From assembly GCF_001636055.1 (NCBI RefSeq), contig NZ_CP011789.1:4154001-4218000 (forward strand): a stretch of DNA of 64,000 bases. Reading direction: 5' to 3'. A model generated the notes under the pieces. That model was not told where the DNA came from, searched no databases, and was given only the letters and a program-made list of their open reading frames with translations. The DNA comes from Pseudomonas putida (GTDB lineage: Bacteria > Pseudomonadota > Gammaproteobacteria > Pseudomonadales > Pseudomonadaceae). Position numbers and translations under genes: made by a program. This document shows positions 35,174-44,446 of the stretch, piece after piece (position 1 is the stretch's first letter; every line of letters starts with the position of its first letter).

Positions 35174-36103
35174 TTAACGCGCCCAGGCAGAAAGACTATT
35201 TTCCTGCTGATCTCCCTTGCTCTTGAAAAAATTCCTGAGGTGTTCAATGAAAAATGACACTTTCGCAGATAAATTCAGGCGTTCCAGGTAAACGGCATAG
35301 ATGTCCGCCGGGGGTGTTTCATAGTCCCCTAGCACCTCTTCAAGCCTTCCGGATCGTAAATGATCAGCTAGGTTCCACTCCGCACGCATAAGTATCCCAT
35401 GCCCCTCCAAGGCCCAGTTCAAAGCGACCTCACCGTCATTGGTACTCAAGCCACCATGCACCTTGATGGACTCAGTTTGCTTACCCCGACTCAATCGCCA
35501 AGTGCCAAATGCCGCATCGTTTTGCCGCAATACTATGCAGTTATGCTTCATGAGATCACGTGGAGACTCCGGTCTGCCGAAGGTGTCGAGATAGCTCGGC
35601 GTGGCACAGAGACGTCGGCGGTTGGTGGCAATCTTTCGAGCAATCAGTCTGGAGTCCGGTAGCTCACCGAAACGAATAGCCACATCGATCGCGTCATCAG
35701 GAAGATGTATAGGACGATCGCTTAGGTGCAGCTGGACCTCCACCTCAGGGTAACGCTTGGCAAAGGATGAAATTGCCGGCCCTACATGTGTACGCCCAAA
35801 GCCAAGAGGCGCATTCACACGCAGCAAACCCTTCGGTTCGGCTCGGCTGCTTGAGACCTGCCGCTCCATCTCTTCAATCTCCTCAAGGATCCGCTTGGCA
35901 TTAACCAGATAGGTCTCACCTTCCGCCGTGAGGCTGATGCTGCGTGTCGTCCGATTAAGCAAGCGCACCCCAAGGCGCTTTTCCAATTGCGCAAGACGCT
36001 TCGTCACTGCAGGTGGAGTGAGGTTCAGCTCGCGAGCGGTGGCCGCCAGACTGCCCGCCCCGACCAGCTGAATAAAGAAAGCAAGCTCAGACACTGGGTT
36101 CAT
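35174..36103 (-). CDS. LysR-family regulator, probable tartrate/malate regulator (TtdR/DmlR-like)
   Basis: 309 residues. The helix-turn-helix (SLAATARELNLTPPAVTKRLAQLEKRLGVRLLNRTTRSISLTAEG, residues 18-62, partial) is of the CrgA/DmlR/TtdR subgroup. The effector domain follows from about residue 90. It is divergent from dctA-ttdA-ttdB, and E. coli ttdAB is likewise controlled by a LysR protein, TtdR. It probably activates the module with tartrate. The specific name is inferred from context. Confidence 0.85.
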   Translation of the reverse strand: MNPVSELAFFIQLVGAGSLAATARELNLTPPAVTKRLAQLEKRLGVRLLNRTTRSISLTAEGETYLVNAKRILEEIEEMERQVSSSRAEPKGLLRVNAPLGFGRTHVGPAISSFAKRYPEVEVQLHLSDRPIHLPDDAIDVAIRFGELPDSRLIARKIATNRRRLCATPSYLDTFGRPESPRDLMKHNCIVLRQNDAAFGTWRLSRGKQTESIKVHGGLSTNDGEVALNWALEGHGILMRAEWNLADHLRSGRLEEVLGDYETPPADIYAVYLERLNLSAKVSFFIEHLRNFFKSKGDQQENSLSAWAR

Positions 36104-36120
36104 AATTAACTCTAGGTAAA

Positions 36121-36140
36121 CAATGAGTTTAATTTCATTG
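36121..36140. promoter_or_regulatory. Perfect dyad between the LysR gene and dctA
   Basis: CAATGA-GTTTAATT-TCATTG, 17 bp upstream of the LysR start and about 160 bp before dctA, in an AT-rich 193-bp divergent intergenic. A LysR binding site is the natural reading. Confidence 0.55.
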
Positions 36141-36296
36141 TATTACACCGTTTTGAAAAAACCATTACCTTAGGCCTGCGTGATTAACCACAAAAAATCT
36201 GGGCTATTAGCTGCCAGCCTGTGAGGAGGTTTTCCTCCCGCTACGTAGCCCAGTCGCCACATAAATCCGACTCACAACAATAATTCGGAGACGGCA

Positions 36297-37643
36297 ATGG
36301 CCAAGCGATGGGTAGGTAAGTTGTACGTGCAGGTGCTGATCGGGGTCTCGTTCGGCATCCTGTTAGGAGTGTTCTGGCCGCAGCTCGGCGTGGACATGAA
36401 GCCGCTGGGTGATGCGTTCATCAAGCTGATCAAGATGGTGTTCGCGCCCATCATCTTCGCGACGGTGGTGCTGGGCATCGCCAAAATGGAAAACATGAAA
36501 GAGTTGGGTCGGGTCGGTGTCCGCGCCCTGATCTACTTCGAGGTACTGTCAACTTTTGCTCTCGTTCTGGGCCTGATCGTTGTCAATTTGGTGCAACCCG
36601 GACAAGGGATGAACGTCGACCCAGCCACCCTGGACACCCATGCAATTTCCACTTACACCTCAGCCGCAGCCACTGGCACGGGCGGTGTCACCGACTTCCT
36701 ACTCCATCTGATTCCGGGCAGCGTAATCGACGCCTTTGCCAAGAATGAGATCCTGCAGATCCTCCTCTTCTCTTCCTTGCTGGGCATTGCCTTGGCCAAT
36801 CTCGGCGAACGCGGCAAGCCGGTCGTTGACGTGCTGGAGTCATTCTCCCATGGCATGTTCTACATCGTTGGCTTGGTCATGCGCGTCGCGCCGTTGGCAG
36901 CCTGCGGCGCAATGGCGTTCACCGTAGGCAAGTACGGCTTGGGCTCAATCGCGTCGCTAGGAAAATTGATGGCGACCATGTACCTGACTTGCTTCCTGTT
37001 CGTGGTGATCATCCTGGGCAGCATCGCGCGGATGTCGGGCTTCAGCTTGTGGAAGTTTCTCAAGTACCTGCGCGAAGAACTGTTCACCGTGCTCGGCACC
37101 AGCTCATCTGAGTCGGTGGTGCCTCAAATGATGAACAAGCTGGAAAAGGTCGGTGTGTCCAAGCCAGTCGTCGGCCTGGTCATCCCCTCCGGCCTCACCT
37201 TCAATCCTGACGGCCAGTGCATCTACTACACCATGGCCGCGATCTTCATCGCCCAAGCCACTAACACACCATTGTCCCTGATGGATCAACTGATCGTACT
37301 CGGCGTGCTGCTACTCACCTCCAAGGGTTCGGCAGGGGTTACTGGCTCAGGCTTCATCACGCTCGCTGCGACCTTGGCCACCATGGACAACATTCCGGTA
37401 GCGGGCATGGTGCTGCTGCTAGGCGTCGATCGTTTCATGTCCGAAGCTCGCGCTATCACCAACACCATCGGCAACGCGGTGGGAACGATGGCCATCGCGA
37501 AGTGGGTTGGTGCGCTTGATAGCGACCGGATGAACCAGATTCTTGATGGCAAGGCCTGCGCTGAACCAGAGAAAGAAGCGTTAGAGGGTGCGGCTCCACT
37601 CACTGCCGTCAGCCCTGAAAAAAAACACCTTGTGATGCACTGA
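36297..37643 (+). CDS. DctA-type dicarboxylate/proton or sodium symporter, probable tartrate uptake
   Basis: 448 residues of the DAACS family, eight helices plus two hairpins. [16 protein letters not shown], the first hairpin [21 protein letters not shown] (partial), the helix-7 motif and the second hairpin [11 protein letters not shown] are all present. Helix 7 reads [17 protein letters not shown], where common DctA has GYSFNLDGT; since this helix binds substrate and cation, specificity is probably altered, in keeping with tartrate. 10 bp upstream of ttdA in one operon. Confidence 0.88.
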   Translation: MAKRWVGKLYVQVLIGVSFGILLGVFWPQLGVDMKPLGDAFIKLIKMVFAPIIFATVVLGIAKMENMKELGRVGVRALIYFEVLSTFALVLGLIVVNLVQPGQGMNVDPATLDTHAISTYTSAAATGTGGVTDFLLHLIPGSVIDAFAKNEILQILLFSSLLGIALANLGERGKPVVDVLESFSHGMFYIVGLVMRVAPLAACGAMAFTVGKYGLGSIASLGKLMATMYLTCFLFVVIILGSIARMSGFSLWKFLKYLREELFTVLGTSSSESVVPQMMNKLEKVGVSKPVVGLVIPSGLTFNPDGQCIYYTMAAIFIAQATNTPLSLMDQLIVLGVLLLTSKGSAGVTGSGFITLAATLATMDNIPVAGMVLLLGVDRFMSEARAITNTIGNAVGTMAIAKWVGALDSDRMNQILDGKACAEPEKEALEGAAPLTAVSPEKKHLVMH

Positions 37644-37653
37644 GGAAATAACC

Positions 37654-38562
37654 GTGGATACCATAGATAAAGAAGCAGCCGTCTCATCGCTGACCGACAC
37701 GCTGGCCAAATTCACTGCCTATATTGGCAAACGCCTGCCCAAAGACGTGAAGGAAAAAACGGCCAAGCTGCGTGCAGCCGAAACCAATCCACTGGCTATT
37801 GCCGTGTATGACTCGATGGCCGACAACCAGGAATACGCCGACAAGCTCAACCGGCCGAGCTGCCAGGACACTGGCGTGATCCAGTACTTCATTTCGGCCG
37901 GAGCGCGTTTTCCGCTGCTCGGTGAAATGGAAGGCATCCTCGAAAATGCTACCAAGGAAGCCACTGTCCATGGCCCCCTGCGCCATAACGCGGTGGAAAC
38001 CTTCATCGAGAAGAACACGGGTACCAATACCGGCTCGAAGATCCCGTGGCTGGACTGGGAAATCATCCCCGATGCCGACTACGCCATCGTCGACGTGTAC
38101 ATGGCCGGTGGCGGTTGCACGTTGCCGGGTTCGGCCAAGGTACTGATGCCAGGCCAAGGTTATGAAGGGGTGACCGAGTTTGTCTTCGATGTCATCACCT
38201 CCCGTGGTGTAAACGCCTGTCCACCTTTGCTGGTAGGTGTGGGTGTCTCCACCTCGGTGGAGACCGCAGCTCGCCTGTCGAAGAAGGCGATTCTGCGCGA
38301 AGTTGACTCCAGCCACCCGAACGAAAGCGCGGCGATGATGGAAAAGCTGCTGGAAGAAGGCCTCAACGAAATCGGCATTGGCCCGCAGGGCCTGACCGGC
38401 AACAGCAGCGTGATGGGCGTGAATATCGAGTCTTCGGCGCGTCACCCCTCGACCATTGGCGTGGCAGTATCCACCGGTTGCTGGGCACACCGCCGCGGCA
38501 AAATCCGCATCAACGCCGACCTGACCTATGACATCCTCTCCCACGAAGGGGTAGTACTGTGA
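37654..38562 (+). CDS. ttdA: L(+)-tartrate dehydratase alpha subunit
   Basis: 302 residues, the same length as E. coli TtdA (303), with long identical stretches: [35 protein letters not shown] and [19 protein letters not shown]. Three Cys ([20 protein letters not shown]) should hold the oxygen-labile [4Fe-4S] cluster. The enzyme dehydrates L-tartrate to oxaloacetate with TtdB. The start is GTG, with GAGGAAATAACC before it. It overlaps ttdB (GTGA). A fumarase of the same two-subunit class is the alternative, but the match to TtdA is close. Confidence 0.92.
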   Translation: MDTIDKEAAVSSLTDTLAKFTAYIGKRLPKDVKEKTAKLRAAETNPLAIAVYDSMADNQEYADKLNRPSCQDTGVIQYFISAGARFPLLGEMEGILENATKEATVHGPLRHNAVETFIEKNTGTNTGSKIPWLDWEIIPDADYAIVDVYMAGGGCTLPGSAKVLMPGQGYEGVTEFVFDVITSRGVNACPPLLVGVGVSTSVETAARLSKKAILREVDSSHPNESAAMMEKLLEEGLNEIGIGPQGLTGNSSVMGVNIESSARHPSTIGVAVSTGCWAHRRGKIRINADLTYDILSHEGVVL

Positions 38563-39167
38563 AGAAGATCATCAACACCCCGATCAGCGACGAAGATCTG
38601 GCCAACCTCAACGTCGGCGATGTGGTTTACCTTACCGGCCAACTGGTGACCTGCCGTGACGTCGCCCACCGCCGCCTCATCGAGCTGGGCCGCGAGCTGC
38701 CTGTCGACCTGCGTGGCGGCGCTATTTTCCACGCGGGCCCGATCGTCAAGAAGAAAGAAGACGGCAGTTTCGAGATGGTGTCCATCGGCCCGACCACCAG
38801 CATGCGCATGGAAAAATTCGAGAAGCAGTTCATCGAACAGACCGGTGTCAAGCTGATCGTAGGCAAGGGCGGCATGGGGCCGGAGACCACTACCGGATGC
38901 CTGGAGAACAAAGCCGTACACGCGGTATTTCCCGGCGGCTGCGCAGTACTGGCCGCCACGCAGGTTGAGGAAATCGAACGTGCCGAATGGCAGGATTTAG
39001 GCATGCCGGAGACGCTGTGGGTTAACCGTGTGCGTGAATTCGGGCCTCTGATCATCTCCATCGACACCAAGGGCAACAACCTGTTCGAGCAGAACAAGGC
39101 CCGCTTCAACGAACGCAAAGGTGCAGTCATCGAGAAGATCAATAGCCAAGTCCGTTTCATCAAGTGA
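38559..39167 (+). CDS. ttdB: L(+)-tartrate dehydratase beta subunit
   Basis: 202 residues (E. coli TtdB 201). Fumarase C-terminal/beta domain with [55 protein letters not shown] and [10 protein letters not shown]. It pairs with TtdA and supplies part of the active site. Translation is coupled through a 4-base overlap. A stem-loop terminator follows after seven bases. Downstream lies a remnant of the gene that would handle the oxaloacetate produced. Confidence 0.92.
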   Translation: MKKIINTPISDEDLANLNVGDVVYLTGQLVTCRDVAHRRLIELGRELPVDLRGGAIFHAGPIVKKKEDGSFEMVSIGPTTSMRMEKFEKQFIEQTGVKLIVGKGGMGPETTTGCLENKAVHAVFPGGCAVLAATQVEEIERAEWQDLGMPETLWVNRVREFGPLIISIDTKGNNLFEQNKARFNERKGAVIEKINSQVRFIK

Positions 39168-39174
39168 CGAGCTG

Positions 39175-39205
39175 GGGCAGTTTAGCGAATACCCCTAAAC
39201 TGCCC
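39175..39205 (+). terminator. Terminator after ttdB
   Basis: Perfect 11-bp stem GGGCAGTTTAG (39175-39185) with CTAAACTGCCC (39195-39205), nine-base loop, followed by a T/C-rich stretch. It starts eight bases after the ttdB stop. Confidence 0.75.
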
Positions 39206-39308
39206 ATCTCTCAACCTTGTTAAGCACTTATTTATAAGTCACAACATCCAACACCCACCCTAGCACGGCTTCAATTTACGCCTCACTAGATAATTTTAAG
39301 AGATCGCC

Positions 39309-39521
39309 ATGCGAAGCCGTTCCCGCCATGAACTACTTAATAACTTCCGCAGAATACTTCAAGGTCAAGCCTGTATTAGCACGGCTTCAGTGTTTGATCC
39401 CTTGTCGACGCGCATAGCTGCGGACCTTGGTTTTGAAGTGGGAATCTAAGGTGGGTCCGTGGCCTCTCTGCAGGTATTAGATACCTCAGACGTCACCTTG
39501 ATTACGCTGAGCGAATTTGCA
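39309..39521 (+). pseudogene. Remnant of an oxaloacetate decarboxylase (PEP mutase/isocitrate lyase family)
   Basis: From the ATG at 39309 the frame reads [19 protein letters not shown], then [22 protein letters not shown], a TAA at 39447-39449, and in the same frame GGSVASLQVLDTSDVTLITLSEFA. This is the start of the Pseudomonas oxaloacetate decarboxylase family (HELR..FR..L....[32 protein letters not shown]), as I recall it, with one stop and then loss of the remaining ~220 residues, including the metal and catalytic sites. The reading continues in unrelated sequence into cynR. It would have turned the tartrate dehydratase product into pyruvate. Confidence 0.8.
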
Positions 39522-39588
39522 AGGCCATCATCGTTGCACCTGCCCTTGGGCCCTGTTGCACACGCACATCCTGCGGTCGCGCAAACCC

Positions 39589-40476
39589 TCACTGATCAAG
39601 ATCGCTGGATATTTCTTTAGCCAGCTCGATGAAGACACGCACCGCCGCACTCAGAAAGGCGTCTTTGCGCCGCATCAGAACGGCCCGTCGCTGCAAGCGC
39701 TCCGGCTCCAGTGTGATGGCCACCAGGTCGTCATGGGCCAACGCAATTCTGGCAGGCAACAAGGTCGAGAGATTCGTCCGGCGAACGATCTCGATCACTG
39801 CGCCGAGGGCATTGGCCTCCATCTGCACCTTGGGACGAATCTCATATTTGCGGCAGTAGCGGTCGATTTGCTCGCGAGTGGCAAACTCTGTGCTGAGCAA
39901 GACCAAAGACTCTGCACTCAGGCCGTGCGAGGTAATGGAGCGTTCCTCGGCCAGGCGGTGTCTGCGGTTCATGACCAAAGCAAGCGTTTCGTTCAGCAAG
40001 GGGATGGCTTCGATATCCGGCGCATGTATTTCATCAAAAGCGATCCCTACGTCCAGCTCTCCCGCCAACAACAGCTCCTCGATACGCTCCTGGGAAAGCT
40101 CTTTCAGGTTGACGGTAATCTTGGGGTATCTGGAGTGAAATACCTCGATCAGCGGCCCCACCAGATAGGTCGTGAACGTCGGCGTTACCGCAACACGCAA
40201 TGAGCCACGGCTGAGGTCGCTGACATCATGTATAGCCCTTTTGGCTTCCTGCAGTTCCTGATGCGCACGGCGCGCATAGAGAAGGTAGACATCCCCCGCG
40301 TCAGTCAAACGCGTCGTGCGGCCTGATCGGTCGAACAACTGGGCTCCCAGGCTCTCTTCCAACTGCCTTACTTGCTGAGAAAGCGCCGGCTGAGAGACAT
40401 GCAGCGCTGCTGCGGCCTTCGTGAAACTGAGATGTTCTGCAACGGCCAGGAAGTACTGGATGTGGCGAGCGAGCAT
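39589..40476 (-). CDS. cynR: LysR-family cyanate regulator CynR
   Basis: 295 residues from the ATG at 40476 ([15 protein letters not shown], aligning with the E. coli CynR start); an ATG at 40488 adds four residues. Strong likeness to Cyn[69 protein letters not shown] and [11 protein letters not shown]. It is divergent from cynT-cynS and should activate them in response to cyanate. The 110-bp intergenic contains the shared control region. Confidence 0.93.
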   Translation of the reverse strand: MLARHIQYFLAVAEHLSFTKAAAALHVSQPALSQQVRQLEESLGAQLFDRSGRTTRLTDAGDVYLLYARRAHQELQEAKRAIHDVSDLSRGSLRVAVTPTFTTYLVGPLIEVFHSRYPKITVNLKELSQERIEELLLAGELDVGIAFDEIHAPDIEAIPLLNETLALVMNRRHRLAEERSITSHGLSAESLVLLSTEFATREQIDRYCRKYEIRPKVQMEANALGAVIEIVRRTNLSTLLPARIALAHDDLVAITLEPERLQRRAVLMRRKDAFLSAAVRVFIELAKEISSDLDQ

Positions 40477-40586
40477 GTCCATACCCATAAGATAATCTGA
40501 TCCAACTCATAATAAATGAGACTTTTACCTTATGCCATGCGCTGCTTAATCTCCGTCTCACACCCAGCGACATCGAGACAGCAACC

Positions 40587-41246
40587 ATGAAAGCGATCAT
40601 CGACGGATTTCTGAAGTTTCAAAAAAATGCCTTTCCGGAGCGGGTCAAACTGTTCAAGGACCTTGCCAATCAGCAGGCGCCAAAGGCTCTCTTCATCTCC
40701 TGCTCTGATAGCCGACTGGTGCCTGAGCTGGTCACCCAACGCGAGCCAGGCGATCTGTTTGTCATCCGCAACGCCGGCAATATCGTGCCGTCGTACGGGC
40801 CAGAGCCGGGTGGGGTTTCGGCGTCGGTCGAATACGCGGTCGCCGGACTCAAGGTTGCAGACATCGTGATCTGCGGCCACTCCGACTGCGGCGCGATGAC
40901 CGCCATCGCCACCTGCAAATGCCTGGATCACATGCCCGCCGTAGCCAGCTGGTTGCGGTATGCCGACTCAGCCAAGGTAGTCAATGAGGCCCGTCAGCAC
41001 GCGGACGGACCAAGCAAGGTTGCCTCCATGGTGCGCGAAAACGTGGTCGCGCAGTTGGCCAACATCCAGACCCACCCCTCCGTACGCCTGGCGCTAGAAG
41101 AAGGCCGCGTGACCCTGCACGGTTGGATCTATGACATCGAGAGCGGACGTATCGACGCTTTTGATGGCAGCACCGGCACCTTCGTGTCTCTCGCGGAACA
41201 CCCAGAAGTCCACGCCGTTTCCCAGCCAGCCAGGCACGTCGCCTGA
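40587..41246 (+). CDS. cynT: Beta-class carbonic anhydrase CynT
   Basis: 219 residues. The zinc ligands are in [13 protein letters not shown] (Cys and catalytic Asp/Arg dyad) and [10 protein letters not shown] (His and Cys). [11 protein letters not shown] follows the first motif. In the cyn operon CynT hydrates the CO2 released by cyanase back to bicarbonate, which cyanase needs. Next to cynS (39 bp) and divergent from cynR. Confidence 0.93.
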   Translation: MKAIIDGFLKFQKNAFPERVKLFKDLANQQAPKALFISCSDSRLVPELVTQREPGDLFVIRNAGNIVPSYGPEPGGVSASVEYAVAGLKVADIVICGHSDCGAMTAIATCKCLDHMPAVASWLRYADSAKVVNEARQHADGPSKVASMVRENVVAQLANIQTHPSVRLALEEGRVTLHGWIYDIESGRIDAFDGSTGTFVSLAEHPEVHAVSQPARHVA

Positions 41247-41285
41247 AACCTGTACCTGCACCTTTTCTTACCCAGGAGACTCACC

Positions 41286-41756
41286 ATGATCCAGACCCAA
41301 GCCACCCGCACCGCTCGCCAGGAACTGACCGAAGTCATCATTCAGGCCAAGGCTCGCAAAGACCTGTCCTTCGCGCAAATCGTTGACGGTACGGGCCTGT
41401 CCGAGGCCTTCGTCACCGCGGCCTTGCTTGGCCAGCATCCGCTGCCTGAAAGCGCCGCGAAGGTCGTAGGCGAAAAGCTCGACCTCGATGCTGATCAAGT
41501 CGCACTGCTGCAATCGATGCCGATTCGCGGCAGTTTCTTCGACGGCGTGCCGAGCGACCCTACCATCTACCGCTTCTACGAAATGATGTCGGTGTATGGA
41601 ACCACCCTCAAAGCGCTGGTCCACGAGAAGTTCGGTGACGGCATCATCAGCGCCATCAACTTCAAGCTGGACATCAAGAAAGTCGAAGACCCGGACGGTG
41701 GCCACCGTGCTGTGATCACCCTGGACGGCAAGTACCTGCCTACCAAGCCTTTCTGA
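41286..41756 (+). CDS. cynS: Cyanate hydratase (cyanase)
   Basis: 156 residues, the normal length. An N-terminal helical DNA-binding-like domain ([25 protein letters not shown], partial) and the C-terminal catalytic part with [32 protein letters not shown] (partial), which includes the conserved Arg, Glu and Ser. It decomposes cyanate with bicarbonate to ammonia and CO2. AGGAG lies eight bases before the ATG. Ends before a small GCCCGG/CCGGGC hairpin (41766-41789). Confidence 0.95.
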   Translation: MIQTQATRTARQELTEVIIQAKARKDLSFAQIVDGTGLSEAFVTAALLGQHPLPESAAKVVGEKLDLDADQVALLQSMPIRGSFFDGVPSDPTIYRFYEMMSVYGTTLKALVHEKFGDGIISAINFKLDIKKVEDPDGGHRAVITLDGKYLPTKPF

Positions 41757-41865
41757 TGTAGCTCAGCCCGGTGCCATACCGCGCCGGGCCATCCCCAACA
41801 TTCATGACGACTGAGCGCCAATCGGATGCTCAGGCCTTCTTACGCCCTCAGTACAGGTGATCACC

Positions 41866-42123
41866 ATGAAACTCTTACTCGTTCTGTTCCTAGGCTGCCT
41901 TGGTTCTGTTGCCATGGCCGATGACCAAGGCACTCGAGCTGCACCAATGACGGTTGAACCCTATCGCTACTCTCAGAACCTGGATATCGCGCACGTTGTG
42001 GCTGTTACGCCGGTGCCCAATGTCTGCGAAGTTGTGCCGATGCAGCTGACTTACGACGACTCCAATGGCGAGCGGCATATCATGGAGTACAGAATCGTGG
42101 GGAATGGCTGTGCCAACAACTGA
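41866..42123 (+). CDS. Small secreted DUF2790-family protein
   Basis: 85 residues from the ATG at 41866. Signal peptide MKLLLVLFLGCLGSVAMA, cleaved before DDQG. The mature part has two Cys (NVCEVVP and GNGCANN) that could form a disulfide, with YRYSQNLDIAHVV and MQLTYDDSNGERHIMEYR typical of the pseudomonad DUF2790 family, usually about 80-90 residues and of unknown function. Followed by a strong terminator. No clear relation to cynS. Confidence 0.8.
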   Translation: MKLLLVLFLGCLGSVAMADDQGTRAAPMTVEPYRYSQNLDIAHVVAVTPVPNVCEVVPMQLTYDDSNGERHIMEYRIVGNGCANN

Positions 42124-42206
42124 TGCGCCATCCTTACTGCAGCTCGACAGGCAGTTCCTGGACATCAGGGCAGATGGGATCGAGGCTTGGCATCCTGTAT
42201 GGACGC

Positions 42207-42238
42207 AAGCCCACTGCGAAAATCGCTGTGGGCTTTTT
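42207..42238 (+). terminator. Rho-independent terminator after the DUF2790 gene
   Basis: AAGCCCAC-T-GCG-AAAAT-CGC-T-GTGGGCTT (42207-42235) followed by TTT; one internal T-T mismatch. A good intrinsic terminator, 84 bp downstream of the stop. Confidence 0.85.
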
Positions 42239-42312
42239 GCTTCCGACAGAGGGTGATCTGCCGACTCGTCTGCGGGACGGGAATCTGGACGGCAGACGAC
42301 CCTCCTGAAACT

Positions 42313-42633
42313 TCAGAGCCTGTACTCAATGGTGTAGGACTCATCCTCTCTCGGTTCTATCGTAATAGGAATGCCGAAGAGCTTTCCTCGACAATCACTG
42401 ACGCTACACCGATACACATTTCCCTGCTGGAGCTGATTCCAGAGCCCTTCGTCATGTATCGCAATCTGCAACACACGGTTGTTCGGATCCTCTCTGACCT
42501 GAGCAACGTGATGGTCCAGGTCGCACCCGAATTCAGCAGTAGTAAACTCGGGATCGTAGCCGATCAGCACACCGTGCCTTTTCAGATCTTCCCGAATACG
42601 CTCAATCACGTCGTCTGCTTCTTGTTTTAGCAT
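42313..42633 (-). CDS. Hypothetical protein, 106 residues
   Basis: Not recognised. A soluble, acidic protein with a helical N-terminus (EADDVIERIREDLKRHG), a central FTTAEFGCDLDHHVAQVRE, a Cys pair (YRCSVSDCRGKLFG) and a C-terminal strand. No signal peptide or membrane segment. Its codon use is less GC-biased than the T6SS genes. Convergent with the DUF2790 gene; no partner. Confidence 0.55.
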   Translation of the reverse strand: MLKQEADDVIERIREDLKRHGVLIGYDPEFTTAEFGCDLDHHVAQVREDPNNRVLQIAIHDEGLWNQLQQGNVYRCSVSDCRGKLFGIPITIEPREDESYTIEYRL

Positions 42634-43176
42634 GATCGTTATCTCGCGGTGTTGTACTCATCAAAACTCTAGCTGACCCTGATGGTTTTCGTTGTTTATC
42701 GTGCAATCAACGACTCAGCCTTATTCCTGAAATTGCCCACCGCCTTAGGGGGAGCTGGCGGTAGCGGAAGACTGCTTTCGCCCCATTTCGGACACTGAAA
42801 AATCGCGTTTCGTAAGTGCGACGTCCACTCTGTGGGAGCGGGTTTACCCGCGAAGCAGGCGATGCGGTGCATGGCACGGGCGTTGCCCGTGATCGCGGGC
42901 AAGCCCGCCCCCACAGAGGCCCTGCAAGCCCTTTGGAATGAATACGGACGAGTGCAGGGACAGCGGCTGCGCTCGGCTCTTGAGCTCCACCTGGGCCAGC
43001 ACTCACTCCAACAGCGAGCGCACGGCATCGAGTGCAGCATGACCGTGGCGTAGGATTTCCGCCTGATTGAGTGACTGCGTTGTGTCCAGGAGATTTCTTC
43101 TCTCTGCCACAAACGCGCTTGACCTCAAGTTGACTCGAGGTTGCAGACTGCCCGCTCTTTCTTCTGGAGCAATCCC
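42634..43176. other. Intergenic region before ridA, no supported gene
   Basis: 543 bp containing an inverted REP pair (42830-42916) and otherwise nothing recognised. Open frames here have no ribosome sites or family resemblance. Confidence 0.5.
42830..42916. repeat. Inverted pair of REP palindromes
   Basis: CTGTGGGAGCGGGTTTACCC (42830-42849) with its inverse GGGCAAGCCCGCCCCCACAG (ending 42916), around a CACGGGCGTTGCCCGTG hairpin. P. putida-type REP core. Confidence 0.85.
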
Positions 43177-43602
43177 ATGTCCGCAGATTCCCGTCCCGCA
43201 TTCGCGCTGTCCAATCCACCCGGGCTGTACGACCCGAGCAGCAACGGTTACTCCCACGTCGCCGCAGTAGCACCTGGAGCCAGGCTGTTGTTCATTGCCG
43301 GGCAAGGTGGCGAGGATGTCGACGGGCGACTGCCCGCCGAGTTTGCCGCGCAGGCCAGGCAGGCACTGGCCAATTTGGACACGGCGCTGCGGTCGCAGGG
43401 CGCGAGCTTGCAACAGGTGTTCAAGCTGACCTTGTTGATCGTCGATCATGATGAGCATCGCTTGCGTGAATGGGTCAGCGAAGCAAATCGGGTCTGGGAA
43501 AGCGGGCATCCGGTCTGCACCCTGATCCCCGTTCCACGGCTGGCGCTGGATGGCATGCTGGTGGAGATTGATGCGGTGGCCGCTTGCTGTGAGGTGGTTT
43601 GA
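43177..43602 (+). CDS. RidA/YjgF-family protein
   Basis: 141 residues from the ATG at 43177 with TGGAG upstream. Typical RidA features are LLFIAGQGGEDVDGRLP, FAAQARQALANLDTALRSQGASLQQVFKLTLLI (partial) and the C-terminal ALDGMLVEIDAVAA. In archetypal RidA an Arg before the E-I-E/VE-x-D motif fixes the imine substrate; here the equivalent is PVPRLALDGMLVEI, so Arg is kept. It may deaminate reactive enamine/imine intermediates. Ends in its own terminator. Confidence 0.87.
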   Translation: MSADSRPAFALSNPPGLYDPSSNGYSHVAAVAPGARLLFIAGQGGEDVDGRLPAEFAAQARQALANLDTALRSQGASLQQVFKLTLLIVDHDEHRLREWVSEANRVWESGHPVCTLIPVPRLALDGMLVEIDAVAACCEVV

Positions 43603-43616
43603 GATGGATGTGACGT

Positions 43617-43649
43617 GACCCGCCGTGCCTGACACGGCGGGGTCTTTTT
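43617..43649 (+). terminator. Rho-independent terminator after ridA
   Basis: GACCCGCCGTG (43617-43627), loop CCTGA, CACGGCGGGGTC (43633-43644), then TTTTT. One base bulge. Could also serve tagF on the other strand only weakly. Confidence 0.85.
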
Positions 43650-43673
43650 CGCGGGCAAGCCCGCTCCCACAGG
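43650..43673. repeat. Single REP element
   Basis: CGCGGGCAAGCCCGCTCCCA followed by CAGG: the same core as the REPs at 14.3 and 42.8 kb, immediately after the ridA terminator. Confidence 0.8.
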
Positions 43674-43722
43674 TACCTCGCTGTACTCAAGATCAGCGGT
43701 GAGGGCGGTGCAGGTATGAAGC

Positions 43723-44445
43723 TCAAGCCGCGCCGCCACCCTCCCCGCCCAGCATGCCAACGAACCACCCCACCCCCGGCAAACCCCGGCTCACCAGCAG
43801 CGTCGGCGCCACCTGCGGCCCGCCCTCGGTCCAGAACAAGGCATGCCCGGCCAACGACCGCTGCCCCGCCAGCCCGTCCAGTTGCAGCAACCACTGTTCG
43901 ACCGCCTGCGCCATTCCGTCCTGCTCCGGCAGCGCCGACCACATCGCGCCCATCGCCGGCTGCCCCCACGCAGGCGCGATGCTTGCGGGCTCTGGCCGTA
44001 ATGGAGCGGGCAACTGGCTGAGGTCGCGGTCGAAGCGCTCCAGCACGAACCCCGTCTCCAGGGTCGACAATGCCAGGCGCTCCACTTCGGCGTACCACGC
44101 GCCGTCGCGCCGCAGGCGCTCCAGCACTGGAATGTCCGGCCCGCCATAGGCCAGGGTCAGGGGAAAATAACGCCCCACCCGGTCGACACTGGGCATCATC
44201 ACGCCAGCCCAGGCGGGCTCGCCGCAGACCCCGGCGGCCAGGGCGAAATGCCAGATCGGGCTACAGCGGTAGGCCTGCTCCCACCCAGCTCCCAGGCGCT
44301 CGCGGCTGGCGCGCAGGCCGGCCTGCAACCAGTCATCCCAACCTCGCACGAACGCGGGCGACAGGCGCCGGCTGAGGAAATCGCCATGGGTCACCAGCTT
44401 GCCGTAGAAGCCGGTGCGCGAAACGCGCTGTTCCAAGGGCCTCAC
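43723..44445 (-). CDS. tagF: T6SS-associated protein TagF
   Basis: 240 residues. GTG start at 44445, separated by one base from the tssM stop. The N-terminus (RTGFYGKLVTHGDFLSRRL, FVRGWDDWLQAGL) and the mid-region GVMMPSVDRVGRYFPLTLAYG match TagF of the H1-type systems. In P. aeruginosa, TagF holds the T6SS in check by binding Fha, in parallel with the PpkA/PppA pathway. Last gene of the structural operon, convergent with the accessory region. Confidence 0.9.
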   Translation of the reverse strand: MRPLEQRVSRTGFYGKLVTHGDFLSRRLSPAFVRGWDDWLQAGLRASRERLGAGWEQAYRCSPIWHFALAAGVCGEPAWAGVMMPSVDRVGRYFPLTLAYGGPDIPVLERLRRDGAWYAEVERLALSTLETGFVLERFDRDLSQLPAPLRPEPASIAPAWGQPAMGAMWSALPEQDGMAQAVEQWLLQLDGLAGQRSLAGHALFWTEGGPQVAPTLLVSRGLPGVGWFVGMLGGEGGGAA

Positions 44446-44446
44446 C

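Noticed and set aside
42696..43273. Minus-strand open frames of 138 and 188 codons between the hypothetical gene and ridA
   Set aside because: They run through REP palindromes and the ridA 5' region, with no ribosome site or family resemblance.
18510..43722. Integrative element with integrase or tRNA attachment site
   Set aside because: No integrase, transposase, tRNA or clear direct attachment repeats were seen; only described as accessory DNA.
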